DNA from: Planctomycetota bacterium
GTDB taxonomy: Bacteria > Planctomycetota > MHYJ01 > JACPRB01
DNA length: 13,546 nt
NCBI GenBank assembly: GCA_016200125.1
Contig: JACQFK010000133.1
Location: forward strand, 1-13,546
Direction: 5' to 3'
Shown here piece by piece: positions 1 through 7,272 of the stretch. The notes under the pieces were generated by a model. That model ran no database searches, was not told the origin of the DNA, and was given only the letters and a program-made list of their open reading frames with translations. Position numbers and translations under genes: made by a program. Numbering within the stretch: the stretch's first letter is position 1; each line of letters starts with the position of its first letter.

Positions 1-988
1 AGGCCGTGGCGCCGAAGCCGCCGTGGACGTCGACCGCGGCGCCCGGGCGGGACAGGCGGACCTTGCCTTCCAGGACTTCGAGGCGGGTGGCCGCGGGATC
101 CACGACCAGTCGGAAGACCGTCCCCACGACGCGGGCTTCGCCCTGCGGAGTGGCGAGGATCAGGGCCCGGTCGGCGGGCTGATGCGCGGCGTCGACCGTC
201 ACCGTGCCTTCGGACACTTCGATCCATTTCCCGACCCCCTTCGCGCCGGCGCGGTCGGAGATCTGGGCGACGACGGTCTTCTCACCGAGCTCGACGCGGG
301 TGCCGTCGGCGAAGCGGACGACCGCGCGGCTTCTCGCGCCCGACGCGCTCAGGCCGCTGCCGGCCTCCAGCGGCTGGTTCGACCGCGCGGGGACGCGCCC
401 CGCCGGGCCGGTCACGACGACCTCGCCCTCGATCCGCTCCAGGGCGGCCACGGCCTCGGACTTCTCGACGACCCGGGTGGCCGCAGGCTCGACTTTCACC
501 GGGGCCTCGACGGGAGGAGCCGGCGTCTCCGCTTCAACCGGAGTCGGCGCCGGAATCTCGGGGGCGGGCAGCGCCGGCCGCGGCGTCAGTTCCGGCCGCG
601 CTGCCGTGGGAGCTTCGGGGAGTCTCGGCGCCGGAAGGGGCGGGGGAGGCGCCGGAGTCGCAGGCGCTTCAACTATAGTGATCGGCGTCTGCGCGATCGT
701 CACCGGGGTCGGCCCGGGCTTCTCTTTCGGGTAGACGAGCACAGCGACGGCGGCGAGCGCGAAGGCGGCCGCGATCGCCAGCGGAACCGCCGAGGGCCGC
801 GAGGGGCGGACGGCACGGGGACGCCGTACGAGCGCGCCCCTCATCGCCGCGCCCAGGCCGCAGAGCTGGTCGAACTCCCTCCGGCAGCGTTCGCAGTCCT
901 GGAGATGATCGGAGAGCCGCTCGGTCTCGCGCTCCGAAGTCTCGCCGCCGTAGAAGGCGGTCCAGGATTCCAGGTCGGGGCATCTCAT
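1..988 (-). CDS. FecR-domain membrane anti-sigma factor, partial (3' end beyond window)
   Basis: Read on the minus strand from ATG 986-988, the frame stays open for 329 codons to the window edge, so the C-terminus is missing. Residues 28-35 form H-x3-C-x2-C (H28, C32, C35), the zinc-binding anti-sigma (ZAS) signature that holds an ECF sigma factor inactive in the cytoplasm. One hydrophobic segment follows at about residues 69-86. A long Pro/Ala/Glu-rich linker (about 88-170) comes next, then a FecR-like beta region (about 180-325) with repeated G-x-V/T-V and 'VELGEKT'-type strands. The predicted topology is cytoplasmic zinc finger, one membrane pass, and an envelope FecR domain that could sense a signal. 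The cognate sigma gene lies 54 bp upstream on the same strand. No convincing Shine-Dalgarno precedes the ATG, but no other start exists before the sigma stop codon in this frame. The linker is unusually long and proline-rich. The family call is strong; the signal sensed is unknown. Confidence 0.8.
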   Translation of the reverse strand, partial: MRCPDLESWTAFYGGETSERETERLSDHLQDCERCRREFDQLCGLGAAMRGALVRRPRAVRPSRPSAVPLAIAAAFALAAVAVLVYPKEKPGPTPVTIAQTPITIVEAPATPAPPPPLPAPRLPEAPTAARPELTPRPALPAPEIPAPTPVEAETPAPPVEAPVKVEPAATRVVEKSEAVAALERIEGEVVVTGPAGRVPARSNQPLEAGSGLSASGARSRAVVRFADGTRVELGEKTVVAQISDRAGAKGVGKWIEVSEGTVTVDAAHQPADRALILATPQGEARVVGTVFRLVVDPAATRLEVLEGKVRLSRPGAAVDVHGGFGATA

Positions 989-1042
989 CCGCGAGGATAG
1001 AGAGGGGGCGGGGGCGTTTCGTACAGGAAAACAGAATCCGGA

Positions 1043-1603
1043 CTACGGCGCGAGATGCCGCCGGGTCGCAGCAATGGCCCTGGCCAGGAGCGGGCCGACG
1101 GAGTTGATGGAGATCCCCAGCGCCTGGGCGATCTCGCGGTACTTCTTCCCTTCGCTGAAGAACAGCCGGAGCAGCTTCTGGTCCCTCGCGGGAAGGCGGG
1201 CGAGCGCCTCCGCCAGCCCTTCCGGCGGCAGCGCCGCTTCCGGAGGCGGCAGGGAGACCGGCTCCTCCGGGGACAGCTCGAAGGTCCTGCGGCGCTGGGA
1301 GAGCTGCCGGCAGACGCTCCGCGCGACATGGGCCAGCCAGGTCGACAGGGAGGACTCGCTGCGGAACTGGCGGAGGACCCGCGCCCCGTCCTTCACGAGG
1401 AGCGAGAAGAGCTCCTGGCAGGCGTCGTCCACGTCGGCCGGCTCCGCCCTCCCCTGGTAGCGGAGGAGCTGGCGGCGGGACTCGGCCTGGACGAAGGAGG
1501 CGTGCCGGCGGAGGAAGGCATCCCAGGCCCCCTGCTCGCGCGAGAGGCAGCGCGACACCAGAACGGCGTCGTCGACTTCCTGGAACGCGCTGACCCGGCT
1601 CAC
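1043..1603 (-). CDS. ECF-type RNA polymerase sigma factor
   Basis: The 186-residue protein has the two-domain ECF layout. A sigma-2 region lies at about residues 22-103, including 'DVDDACQELFSLLV' and 'FRSESSLSTWLAHVARSVCRQL', which are typical of the core-binding and -10-recognition helices. A sigma-4 region lies at about 130-183, ending in a helix-turn-helix 'YREIAQALGISINSVGPLLARA' around residues 155-176 that would read the -35 element. The start is GTG (1601-1603); the ribosome site is weak. The gene is followed by the HxxxCxxC/FecR protein, the usual sigma/anti-sigma pairing, so it probably responds to an envelope signal relayed by that partner. It begins 66 bp after the transglutaminase gene on the same strand and could be partly read through from that operon. 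The family call is secure; the regulon cannot be seen. Confidence 0.92.
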   Translation of the reverse strand: MSRVSAFQEVDDAVLVSRCLSREQGAWDAFLRRHASFVQAESRRQLLRYQGRAEPADVDDACQELFSLLVKDGARVLRQFRSESSLSTWLAHVARSVCRQLSQRRRTFELSPEEPVSLPPPEAALPPEGLAEALARLPARDQKLLRLFFSEGKKYREIAQALGISINSVGPLLARAIAATRRHLAP

Positions 1604-1669
1604 ACTTTTCTTACGCCCGGAGGAGGCGAAACTGGTCAGACCACTTGAAAAGTCCCCTCCGGCCGCGGG
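1604..1669. promoter_or_regulatory. Intergenic region with interleaved inverted repeats before the sigma gene
   Basis: This 66-bp gap between the transglutaminase stop and the sigma GTG holds three inverted repeats. CCGGAGG at 1617-1623 pairs with CCTCCGG at 1656-1662. ACTTTTC at 1604-1610 pairs with GAAAAGT at 1647-1653. TGGTC-A-GACCA is a perfect compact palindrome at 1633-1643. In the minus-strand transcript the first two pairs interleave (A-B-A'-B'), so they are mutually exclusive or form a pseudoknot. The B' arm directly touches the GTG start codon. The region could be a weak terminator for the upstream operon, a translational switch for the sigma gene, or an operator at the small palindrome. 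The repeats are seen directly; the function is inference. Confidence 0.35.
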
Positions 1670-3112
1670 CTACTTTCCCCGGACCGCGTACTCCAGGTAG
1701 AGCATCTTCGGCGGCGTGTTGCCGCCCACCTCGATCGTCCAGGACGTGGCGGCGCCCTCGTGCGTCGCGGTCTTCGCGGGGGCGTAGCTGATGCCCTGGT
1801 CCTCGAAGCGGTTGCGCTTCGCGGGGTCCGGCGCCGTGGCCTCCTGGTACCCGTAGGTCACCGCGAGCAGCGCGTCCTTGGCGAACTTCCCCGGCAGGAC
1901 CGTGATCTGGTTCTTGCCGTTGAGCAGGTAGGGCTGCGCGGAGCGGTTGTGCTCCACGACGCCCTCGAAGCGCAGCTTCGTCAGCGCCCCGGCGAACTCC
2001 GCCTTGATCTGCACGTCGTAGCGCTGCTTGATCGAGGCCGAGACGTCGCCGGCCGCGGCGGGCATCCAGCTCTTGCCGCCGTCGACCGAGATCGACAGCT
2101 TCCCGTCGCCGTCGAAGCCCGCCTCGAGCTGGCCCGCGACGTAGACGTAGGGGAGCGCCAGCTTGAAGAGCGCCGCGCCCTGCCCGGAGGACGCGACGAG
2201 CTTCCCGCCCTTCGCCTCGGCGCCCGTGAGCTGGACGTCGGCGACGTCGGAGCCGCGGGCGAAGTCCGGCGCGTAGGTCAGCCTCCCGTTCGAATGGTTG
2301 CGCGGGCCGTAGTGTTCGAGGACCGGGCCCAGATCCTTGTCCGAGCGGAAGTCCTTCGTTCCGCAGGTGTGCCTGCCCTGGCCGTTGACGGCGATCTGGC
2401 CCGCCTCGCCCTTCCACTCCAGGCGCAGCGAGGCCCCCGAGGGCAGATTCAGCTCGGCGGCGTAGCCCTTGTCGCGGCCCGTCACCGAGGCCCAGCCCTC
2501 CTCGGGCTTCGAAACCGGCAGGGGCTTCGAGGTCTTGCAGCCCTCGACGACGCCCTTGGCCTCGTCGCCGCAGCAGAGGTAGTGGTCCTTCGGCACGCGG
2601 CCTTCCTTCTCCGCGTCGAGCACGATCGACGGATCGGCGTTGATGTCGTCCTGCCCGGCGATCGTCTTCTTGTCCTTGGTCCAGTAGTAGCACTTGAGGA
2701 AGACGTCGAAGTAGTGCCAGCGCTCGTCGTACATCACCTCGATGGTGGTGTGGCCGTCCCAGCCGCGGTAGCGCACCTTCCAGCCCGCGGTCTCGAAGAG
2801 CGCCTTGAGCACGGTGTGCTGGCCGCCGCAGAGGCCCCAGCCGTACACGCGGATCGCCTTGAGCGGGCCGACCGACTGGGGCGACTTCTCGACCGGGTAG
2901 GCGTTGTGGAAGATCGCGTGGTGGAGCCAGGTGTGGATCGCGATCGCCTTCTCGTCGTTGGTCTTCGCGCCGGCGAGCCGGAACACGTCCTTCACGATCG
3001 AGTCGAGCGAGCTGGTGTCGACCGTGCGGTCGGTCGTGACCTTGATCCCCTCGGAGGGGGCGGGTCCGGCCGCGACGAGGACCAGAGAAAGGAACGCCAG
3101 GGTCGTGCGCAT
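1670..3112 (-). CDS. Secreted transglutaminase-fold protein
   Basis: The 480-residue protein begins with a cleavable Sec-type signal peptide (about residues 1-20: short basic N-terminus, hydrophobic core, Ala/Gly-rich end). Residues about 35-140 look like a transglutaminase-like cysteine domain with the expected triad in order: C95 in 'GWGLCGGQH', H121 in 'DGHTTIEV' and D136 in 'WHYFDVF'. The remaining 300 or so residues look beta-rich ('LSISVDGGKSW', 'YVYVAGQLEAGFDGDG') and match no family I can name; they may be carbohydrate- or protein-binding modules. Bacterial members of this superfamily are mostly proteases or amidases, and fewer are crosslinkers. AGGAGA at 3122-3127 supports the ATG with a 9-nt spacing. 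It is the last gene of the DUF1549/DUF1501/WD40 operon, 31 bp after the WD40 stop. The fold is fairly sure; the substrate is unknown. Confidence 0.8.
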   Translation of the reverse strand: MRTTLAFLSLVLVAAGPAPSEGIKVTTDRTVDTSSLDSIVKDVFRLAGAKTNDEKAIAIHTWLHHAIFHNAYPVEKSPQSVGPLKAIRVYGWGLCGGQHTVLKALFETAGWKVRYRGWDGHTTIEVMYDERWHYFDVFLKCYYWTKDKKTIAGQDDINADPSIVLDAEKEGRVPKDHYLCCGDEAKGVVEGCKTSKPLPVSKPEEGWASVTGRDKGYAAELNLPSGASLRLEWKGEAGQIAVNGQGRHTCGTKDFRSDKDLGPVLEHYGPRNHSNGRLTYAPDFARGSDVADVQLTGAEAKGGKLVASSGQGAALFKLALPYVYVAGQLEAGFDGDGKLSISVDGGKSWMPAAAGDVSASIKQRYDVQIKAEFAGALTKLRFEGVVEHNRSAQPYLLNGKNQITVLPGKFAKDALLAVTYGYQEATAPDPAKRNRFEDQGISYAPAKTATHEGAATSWTIEVGGNTPPKMLYLEYAVRGK

Positions 3113-3143
3113 CGGAGTCGATCTCCTGTCAGGGGACTGCCGA

Positions 3144-4238
3144 TCAAACCAGGGACCAGAGGTGAATCTGTCCCGCCATGTCCGCCGCGGCGAGCCGGCT
3201 CCCGTCCGGGGAGAAGGCCGTCGCGTGGATCCAATCCTTGAATTGTCCCCCGCGGGGCTTGCCCAGCTCCTGGAGGAGCTTGCCGTCGGGGATGCTCCAG
3301 AGCCGGACCTGGGTGTCCCGCCCGCCGCTCGCCAGGAGCGTCCCGTCGGGGCTGAAGACGAGACTCGTGATCCCGTACTCGTGCCCGGCCAGCTCCTGGG
3401 TCTTCTTTCCGGTCTCGGGGTCCACGAGCGTGACCTTGCCCTTGCCGCCCTCGACTTCGCCGCCCTGCCCCAGCGCGAGCAGCTTCCCGTCCGGGGAGAA
3501 GGCGGCCGCCGCCATGCCGGTGACGCGGTCTCCCTTCTTGAGCTCCTTCCCGAGGTCGAGCTTCAGGGTTCCCGTGGCGGCGTCCCAGAGCTTGATCGCA
3601 TTCGCGAATCCCCCGTACCTCGGCGTGAATTCGCAGGTGGCGGCGAGCCGGCCGTCGGCCGACAGCGCGACGGCGCGCAGCCAGCCGGGCGACTGGAAGC
3701 GCCGGACTTCGCCCGCCGACGCGGCGTCCCAGAGGATCGCCAGCCCCTGGTCATCCCCGCTCAACAACTGCCTTCCTTCGCTTCCGATCGAAATCGACCG
3801 AACCCATTCCTGGTGGGCCTCCAGGGCCCGGGCCTTCTTCTGGAGCTCGACGCACACGCCGGGGACTTCGCCCCCGCCCTTCCCGGCTTTCTTCGCGGCG
3901 GCCTCCCGCGCCTTGCGATCCAGCACGATCGTCATGGTCCCTTCGGCGGGCGCCTGGAGATCCCACCAGCGGATCGTATGGTCGTAGCTCGCGGAGACGA
4001 GGGCGCCGGTCCCCGGAAGCGCCGCGAGCGACGTGACGGCGTTGGTATGGCCTTCGAGGCGCCGGACCGGCAGGGGCGCGGGCCCGTCCGGCTTCTCCGC
4101 GAGATCGAAAAGGGTGATCTGACCCAGCTCGTTTCCCGCCGCCAGCTTGCGCGCGGACCCGAGGAACGCCACGGCGGTGACGGCCGCGTCGTCCCAGGGG
4201 ATCGTCCAGGCCGGCGTCGCCTTCTCGAAACGGCTCAT
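3144..4238 (-). CDS. Seven-bladed WD40 repeat protein
   Basis: The 364-residue protein is almost wholly WD40 repeats. I count seven blades near residues 18-47, 58-94, 138-172, 183-220, 237-275, 281-316 and 333-364. Blade-end motifs include 'DHTIRWWDL', 'LAILWDA', 'NAIKLWDA', 'DTQVRLWSI' and 'GQIHLWSL', and 'FSPDG' turns occur in the later blades. A charged insertion rich in Lys, Ala and Gly (about 105-140) separates blades 2 and 3. There is no signal peptide, so it is probably cytoplasmic unless it is exported by another route. Such propellers act as protein-binding scaffolds. The start is ATG 4236-4238, 14 bp after the DUF1501 stop. An open frame extends far upstream but overlaps the DUF1501 gene out of frame and is rejected. 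No strong Shine-Dalgarno is visible, so translational coupling is likely. WD40 genes commonly accompany PSCyt/DUF1501 clusters in planctomycetes. Confidence 0.9.
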   Translation of the reverse strand: MSRFEKATPAWTIPWDDAAVTAVAFLGSARKLAAGNELGQITLFDLAEKPDGPAPLPVRRLEGHTNAVTSLAALPGTGALVSASYDHTIRWWDLQAPAEGTMTIVLDRKAREAAAKKAGKGGGEVPGVCVELQKKARALEAHQEWVRSISIGSEGRQLLSGDDQGLAILWDAASAGEVRRFQSPGWLRAVALSADGRLAATCEFTPRYGGFANAIKLWDAATGTLKLDLGKELKKGDRVTGMAAAAFSPDGKLLALGQGGEVEGGKGKVTLVDPETGKKTQELAGHEYGITSLVFSPDGTLLASGGRDTQVRLWSIPDGKLLQELGKPRGGQFKDWIHATAFSPDGSRLAAADMAGQIHLWSLV

Positions 4239-4252
4239 GGCTTCATCACCGA

Positions 4253-5542
4253 TCAGGCCAGAATGTCGCGCAGGACCGACGCATCCTCGGGCGTGGCCCA
4301 GATGGGCCGCGTCCCCACGAAGTGCTTCACCCGGGGATTCATCCCCAGGGTGGTATAGACCGTCGCGAAGAGATCGGCCGAGGAGACGGGCTTCTCCTTG
4401 ACGTTTCGGCCGTCCTCGTCGGTGGAGCCGTGGACGATGCCGCCCTTCACTCCGCCGCCGGCGAGCACCACCGTCCAGGCTTTCGCGTAGTGGTCGCGTC
4501 CGGCCCGGTTGTTGATGGTCGGCGTCCGGCCGAATTCGCCCATCCAGACGACCAGCGTGTCCTGGAGCAGGCCCCGTTCGCCCAGGTCCTGCAGGAGCGC
4601 GGCCCAGGCCTGGTCGAGCGGCGGCAGGAGCGCCTTGTGCCACTCGAAGTTGTCCGCGTGGCTGTCGTAGTTCTGCTGCTCGACCTCGACGAAAGGAACG
4701 CCCGACTCGATCAGGCGGCGCGCCATGAGGCAGTTCCGGCCGAAGGAGGAGTCCCCGTAGCGGTCCTTGTACTTCGCCCACTCGCCGCCGATGTCGAAGG
4801 CGCCCTTCGCCTTCAGCAGGCGCCGCGATTTCTCGTCGGCCTCGCGGTAGGCCTTGAGCGCCTGCTCCTGGTGCTCGCGCGCGAACTCCTCGTCCATGAA
4901 CTTGAGGAGGTCGTTCCGGCGCCGGTCGGCGTCGGCCTGGACGTAGGGGCTCGTATTCTCCGGCATGCGGCCCTCGCCCCCGAGCTTGAAGGGCTGGTAG
5001 AGGGGTCCCAGGTATCCCGCGCCCGCGACGGGGCTCGATTCGCCTCCGCCGGCGCCGAGCTGGATGAAGCTGGGCAGGTCCGCGCCCGGGTCGCCGAGGT
5101 ACTTCGCCACCATGCCGCCGATCTCCGGATGGGTCAGCGCGCCTTCCTTGCGGTAGCCGGTGTGCATGAGGTAGGTCCCGCCGGCATGCTCGGGATCGGA
5201 GGTCGACATGCTCCGGACCACCGCCAGCTTGTCCGCCTGGCGGGCGATCTTCGGCAGGTATTCGCAGACCTGGAGGCCGGCGACGTTCGTGGAGATCGGC
5301 CGGAAGGGTCCCGAGATGGCCCGGCCGGGCTTCATGTCGAAGGTGTCGAGGTGGCTCGCGCCGCCGGCCATCCAGAGCAGGATGCATTTCCGGCCCTGCT
5401 TCCGCGCCTCCTGGGCGATCGTCTCCGAGTTGAAGAGCGAGCCCCAGTTCGCGACGGCCAGGCCGCCCGCGCCGACGATCGTCCCCTTCAGGAACGACCG
5501 GCGGGAGACGTGTTCCGCTCCGCCGCACGCACAAGGATCCAC
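4253..5542 (-). CDS. DUF1501 protein, Tat-exported
   Basis: The 429-residue protein is a full-length DUF1501 member, a family related to alkaline phosphatase/sulfatase-type folds and abundant in planctomycetes. It carries a twin-arginine signal 'SRRSFLKG' (residues 13-20) followed by a hydrophobic stretch, so it should be exported folded. Family hallmarks are 'LLWMAGGASHLDTFDMKPG' (about 55-73), 'MGEFGRTPTINNRAGRDHYAKAW' in the C-terminal half and 'LAGGGVKGGIVHGSTDEDG'. The start is GTG (5540-5542) with a strong ACGGAGG at 5550-5556, 7 nt upstream, which overlaps the stop codon of the DUF1549/DUF1553 gene. The two are therefore translationally linked, as in hundreds of planctomycete gene pairs. 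The biochemical function of the pair is not established; a role in polysaccharide or surface metabolism is often assumed. The family call is very secure. Confidence 0.93.
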   Translation of the reverse strand: MDPCACGGAEHVSRRSFLKGTIVGAGGLAVANWGSLFNSETIAQEARKQGRKCILLWMAGGASHLDTFDMKPGRAISGPFRPISTNVAGLQVCEYLPKIARQADKLAVVRSMSTSDPEHAGGTYLMHTGYRKEGALTHPEIGGMVAKYLGDPGADLPSFIQLGAGGGESSPVAGAGYLGPLYQPFKLGGEGRMPENTSPYVQADADRRRNDLLKFMDEEFAREHQEQALKAYREADEKSRRLLKAKGAFDIGGEWAKYKDRYGDSSFGRNCLMARRLIESGVPFVEVEQQNYDSHADNFEWHKALLPPLDQAWAALLQDLGERGLLQDTLVVWMGEFGRTPTINNRAGRDHYAKAWTVVLAGGGVKGGIVHGSTDEDGRNVKEKPVSSADLFATVYTTLGMNPRVKHFVGTRPIWATPEDASVLRDILA

Positions 5543-5549
5543 GATACGA

Positions 5550-5556
5550 CCTCCGT
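5550..5556 (-). promoter_or_regulatory. Shine-Dalgarno deciding the DUF1501 GTG start
   Basis: ACGGAGG on the minus strand lies 7 nt before GTG 5540-5542 and touches the preceding gene's TGA stop (5556-5558). It fixes the unusual GTG as the start and indicates coupled translation. Confidence 0.7.
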
Positions 5557-7175
5557 CAGTGGTTGAACCGGAACTCGCCGCAGTTGACGAGCACCCAGAT
5601 CGCCTCTTCCACGGCCGGCTCGGGCTTCGCCGCCCCCTTCAGGTGGGCGACGAACTTCTCCCGTTCCGGCGCACGCGGAAGCCGGCCGAGCACGGAGAGG
5701 AACATCCGGTCGATGCGCGCCTCCCAGGGATCGGCGCTCGAGAGGATCTGGTCGGCCAGGTTCCCCTTCCGGCGCTGAAGGAGCTGCCGGATCTGGCCGC
5801 TGTTGTTCATGAAGAGGCGCTCCGAGACGCTGCCCTGGAACTCCCCCCGCCCGTCGGTCACGTTGCCCATGTAGCGGACGAAGTACTCGGAGAGCGAGGA
5901 GGAGACGGCCGCCGCCTTGCCGTCGCCGGAGGGGGCGTCGGCGCCGGACGCCGTGCGCAGCGCCGCCATCATCTCCTCGGCCGAGAGAGGCCGCAGGTGG
6001 AACTTCTCGTAGCCGCCCTGCGCCTCGCCGGGCGCGCCGGCCGACGCGCGCTGGTAGGTCCGGCTGTTGACGATCTCGCGGATGAACAGCTTCAGGTCGA
6101 ATTTCCGCGCGACGAGATCGTCCTGCAGTGCCCGGAGGAGGGCGGGATGGGTCGCCCGCTCGTCTTCCTTCAGGTCGTCCACGGGATTGTAGAAGCCGCG
6201 GCCCAGGAACTGGGTCCAGACGCGGTTCACCGCGGCCTTGGCGAAGAAGGGATTCCTGGGAGAGACGAGCCAGGCCGCCAGCTTCTCCCGGCGGGAGAAC
6301 AGCGGCTTCGCGAGCGGCCCCTTCGGATTCTTCAGGTCCGGCTCCTTGAAGTCCTTCGGCAGCGGCGGCTCCTCGACCACGGCCCCGTCCAGGTACTTCG
6401 CCGAGATCGGCTCGCCCTTCTGCCCGGGCTTCTGGTCCTTCGCCGGCCCCGTGAACATCAGGTCGCCGCTGGACTTCTCCGCGATCATGTACTTCTTCTT
6501 CCCCTCGCTGCCGCCGCCGTCCACCAGGACCAGGCGGGCGAAGAACGCGGCGAAGCCGTAGAAGTCCTTCTGAGTCCACTTGTCCGAGGGATGATCGTGG
6601 CAGCGCGCGCAGCGGATCTGGGTGCCCAGGAAGAGCCGGGTCACCGCCTCGGCGGTCTCGAGCGGCTGGCCCCGGAACTGGACCAGGAAGAAGGGCGCCC
6701 CCTGGTCGGCCGCGTTGCCCTCGGCCATCAGCAGGTCGAGCACCCAGCGGTCGTAGGGGACGTTCTTCGCGAACTGCTCCGTCAGCCACTTCTGGAACGA
6801 GTCGCGCTTGCGCACCTCGCTGCTGGCCGGCGAGCGGCCGAAGAGCGCCAGGTCCCACTGGGCCGCCTGGTGCGCTGCCGCGCGCGGATCCTCGAGCAGG
6901 CGGTCGACAACCTTCGAGCGCTTCGCCGGGTCGGCGTCGGCGAGGAAGCGCTCCACTTCGTCGGCCGCGGGGATGCTGCCGGCAAGATCGAGCATCACCC
7001 GCCGCAGGAAGGTCGCGTCGTCGGCCAGGGGGGCCGGCGACACGCCGAGCCGCTGCAGGTGGGCCTCGATGTCGCGGTCGATGACCGAGCGGAGCGAGGG
7101 CTCGTCCCCTCCGCGGGCGTCCGCGCCCGCGAGGAGGAGTCCCAGGATCACACCGCCCGCCCGCGCCAGGCTCAT
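5556..7175 (-). CDS. DUF1549/DUF1553 (PSCyt2/PSD1) secreted protein
   Basis: The 539-residue protein combines two planctomycete-enriched domains. DUF1549 (PSCyt2) spans about residues 25-225, with 'FLRRVMLDLAGSIPAADEVERFLAD' and 'VPYDRWVLDLLMAEG'. It also has the cytochrome-like 'CARCHDHP' (C189-x-x-C192-H193), a potential heme c site. DUF1553 (PSD1) spans about 290-539, with 'REKLAAWLVSPRNPFFAKAAVNRVW', 'FLGRGFYNPVDD' and 'LFIREIVNSRTYQ'. A signal peptide covers about residues 1-20. The start is ATG 7173-7175, backed by AAGGAGG at 7182-7188; a longer open frame upstream lacks family similarity and crosses the regulator promoter. Many relatives carry an N-terminal PSCyt1 cytochrome domain and are much longer (about 700-1100 aa); this one lacks it. 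It is the first gene of a four-gene operon and is divergent from the GntR/LacI regulator. It is exported, with a possible redox role, but the substrate is unknown. Confidence 0.92.
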   Translation of the reverse strand: MSLARAGGVILGLLLAGADARGGDEPSLRSVIDRDIEAHLQRLGVSPAPLADDATFLRRVMLDLAGSIPAADEVERFLADADPAKRSKVVDRLLEDPRAAAHQAAQWDLALFGRSPASSEVRKRDSFQKWLTEQFAKNVPYDRWVLDLLMAEGNAADQGAPFFLVQFRGQPLETAEAVTRLFLGTQIRCARCHDHPSDKWTQKDFYGFAAFFARLVLVDGGGSEGKKKYMIAEKSSGDLMFTGPAKDQKPGQKGEPISAKYLDGAVVEEPPLPKDFKEPDLKNPKGPLAKPLFSRREKLAAWLVSPRNPFFAKAAVNRVWTQFLGRGFYNPVDDLKEDERATHPALLRALQDDLVARKFDLKLFIREIVNSRTYQRASAGAPGEAQGGYEKFHLRPLSAEEMMAALRTASGADAPSGDGKAAAVSSSLSEYFVRYMGNVTDGRGEFQGSVSERLFMNNSGQIRQLLQRRKGNLADQILSSADPWEARIDRMFLSVLGRLPRAPEREKFVAHLKGAAKPEPAVEEAIWVLVNCGEFRFNH

Positions 7176-7181
7176 CCGCGC

Positions 7182-7188
7182 CCTCCTT
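7182..7188 (-). promoter_or_regulatory. Strong Shine-Dalgarno of the DUF1549/DUF1553 gene
   Basis: A perfect AAGGAGG on the minus strand is 6 nt from ATG 7173-7175. It decides the start over the upstream-extended open frame. Confidence 0.75.
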
Positions 7189-7246
7189 GAAGCGTCCTGT
7201 CTACGATACCGGAACCCGTCCCGGGCGCTTCTTTCCCCGGGATTCG

Positions 7247-7268
7247 CCGAAGGATTGTATAATTGTAA
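7247..7268 (+). repeat. 22-bp duplicated operator/promoter element, copy 1
   Basis: The block is identical over 22 bp to 13449-13470. Its core, ATTGTATAATTGTAA (7254-7268), is two direct ATTGTA repeats spaced 8 bp centre to centre. TATAAT (7258-7263) is embedded in it, in an otherwise strongly GC-rich context. It lies in the 97-bp divergent gap between the DUF1549 gene (ATG ends at 7175) and the regulator ATG (7273). It is therefore suited to act as the regulator's -10 region and as an operator for the leftward operon. Weaker similarity continues for about 10 bp on the upstream side of both copies. That a GntR/LacI protein binds it is inference from position. Confidence 0.7.
7258..7263 (+). 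promoter_or_regulatory. -10 box (TATAAT) of the regulator promoter
   Basis: This is a perfect consensus TATAAT ending 9 nt before the regulator ATG. Transcription would start within a few bases of the ATG, giving a leaderless or nearly leaderless mRNA; no Shine-Dalgarno is present to contradict this. No good TTGACA-like -35 is seen at 16-18 bp spacing (CCCCGG sits there), so the promoter may be weak or need another factor. Confidence 0.5.
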
Positions 7269-7272
7269 ATCG

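Noticed and set aside
23..1000. A 325-codon plus-strand open frame at the left edge
   Set aside because: The opposite strand encodes the FecR/zinc-finger protein with HxxxCxxC and a membrane segment; the plus-strand peptide is Arg-rich shadow.
4239..5534. Extension of the WD40 gene upstream to a 796-codon frame
   Set aside because: The extension overlaps the DUF1501 gene out of frame and is Arg/Pro/Gly-rich; the recognisable WD40 sequence begins after ATG 4236-4238.
5208..7190. A 660-codon plus-strand open frame antisense to DUF1549/DUF1553
   Set aside because: Its low-complexity composition and lack of domains mark it as a mirror of the real gene; the minus strand has clear family motifs and ribosome sites.
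7247..7268. The 22-bp element considered as an attachment site or insertion-sequence end
   Set aside because: Both copies are in the same orientation about 6.2 kb apart, but the segment between them holds no integrase or transposase, and the element overlaps a consensus -10 box in front of a regulator, so a regulatory role fits better. Composite mobility cannot be fully excluded.
6808..7272. Extension of the regulator upstream to a 528-codon frame
   Set aside because: It runs antisense through DUF1549 and across the promoter element; the GntR domain starts shortly after ATG 7273.
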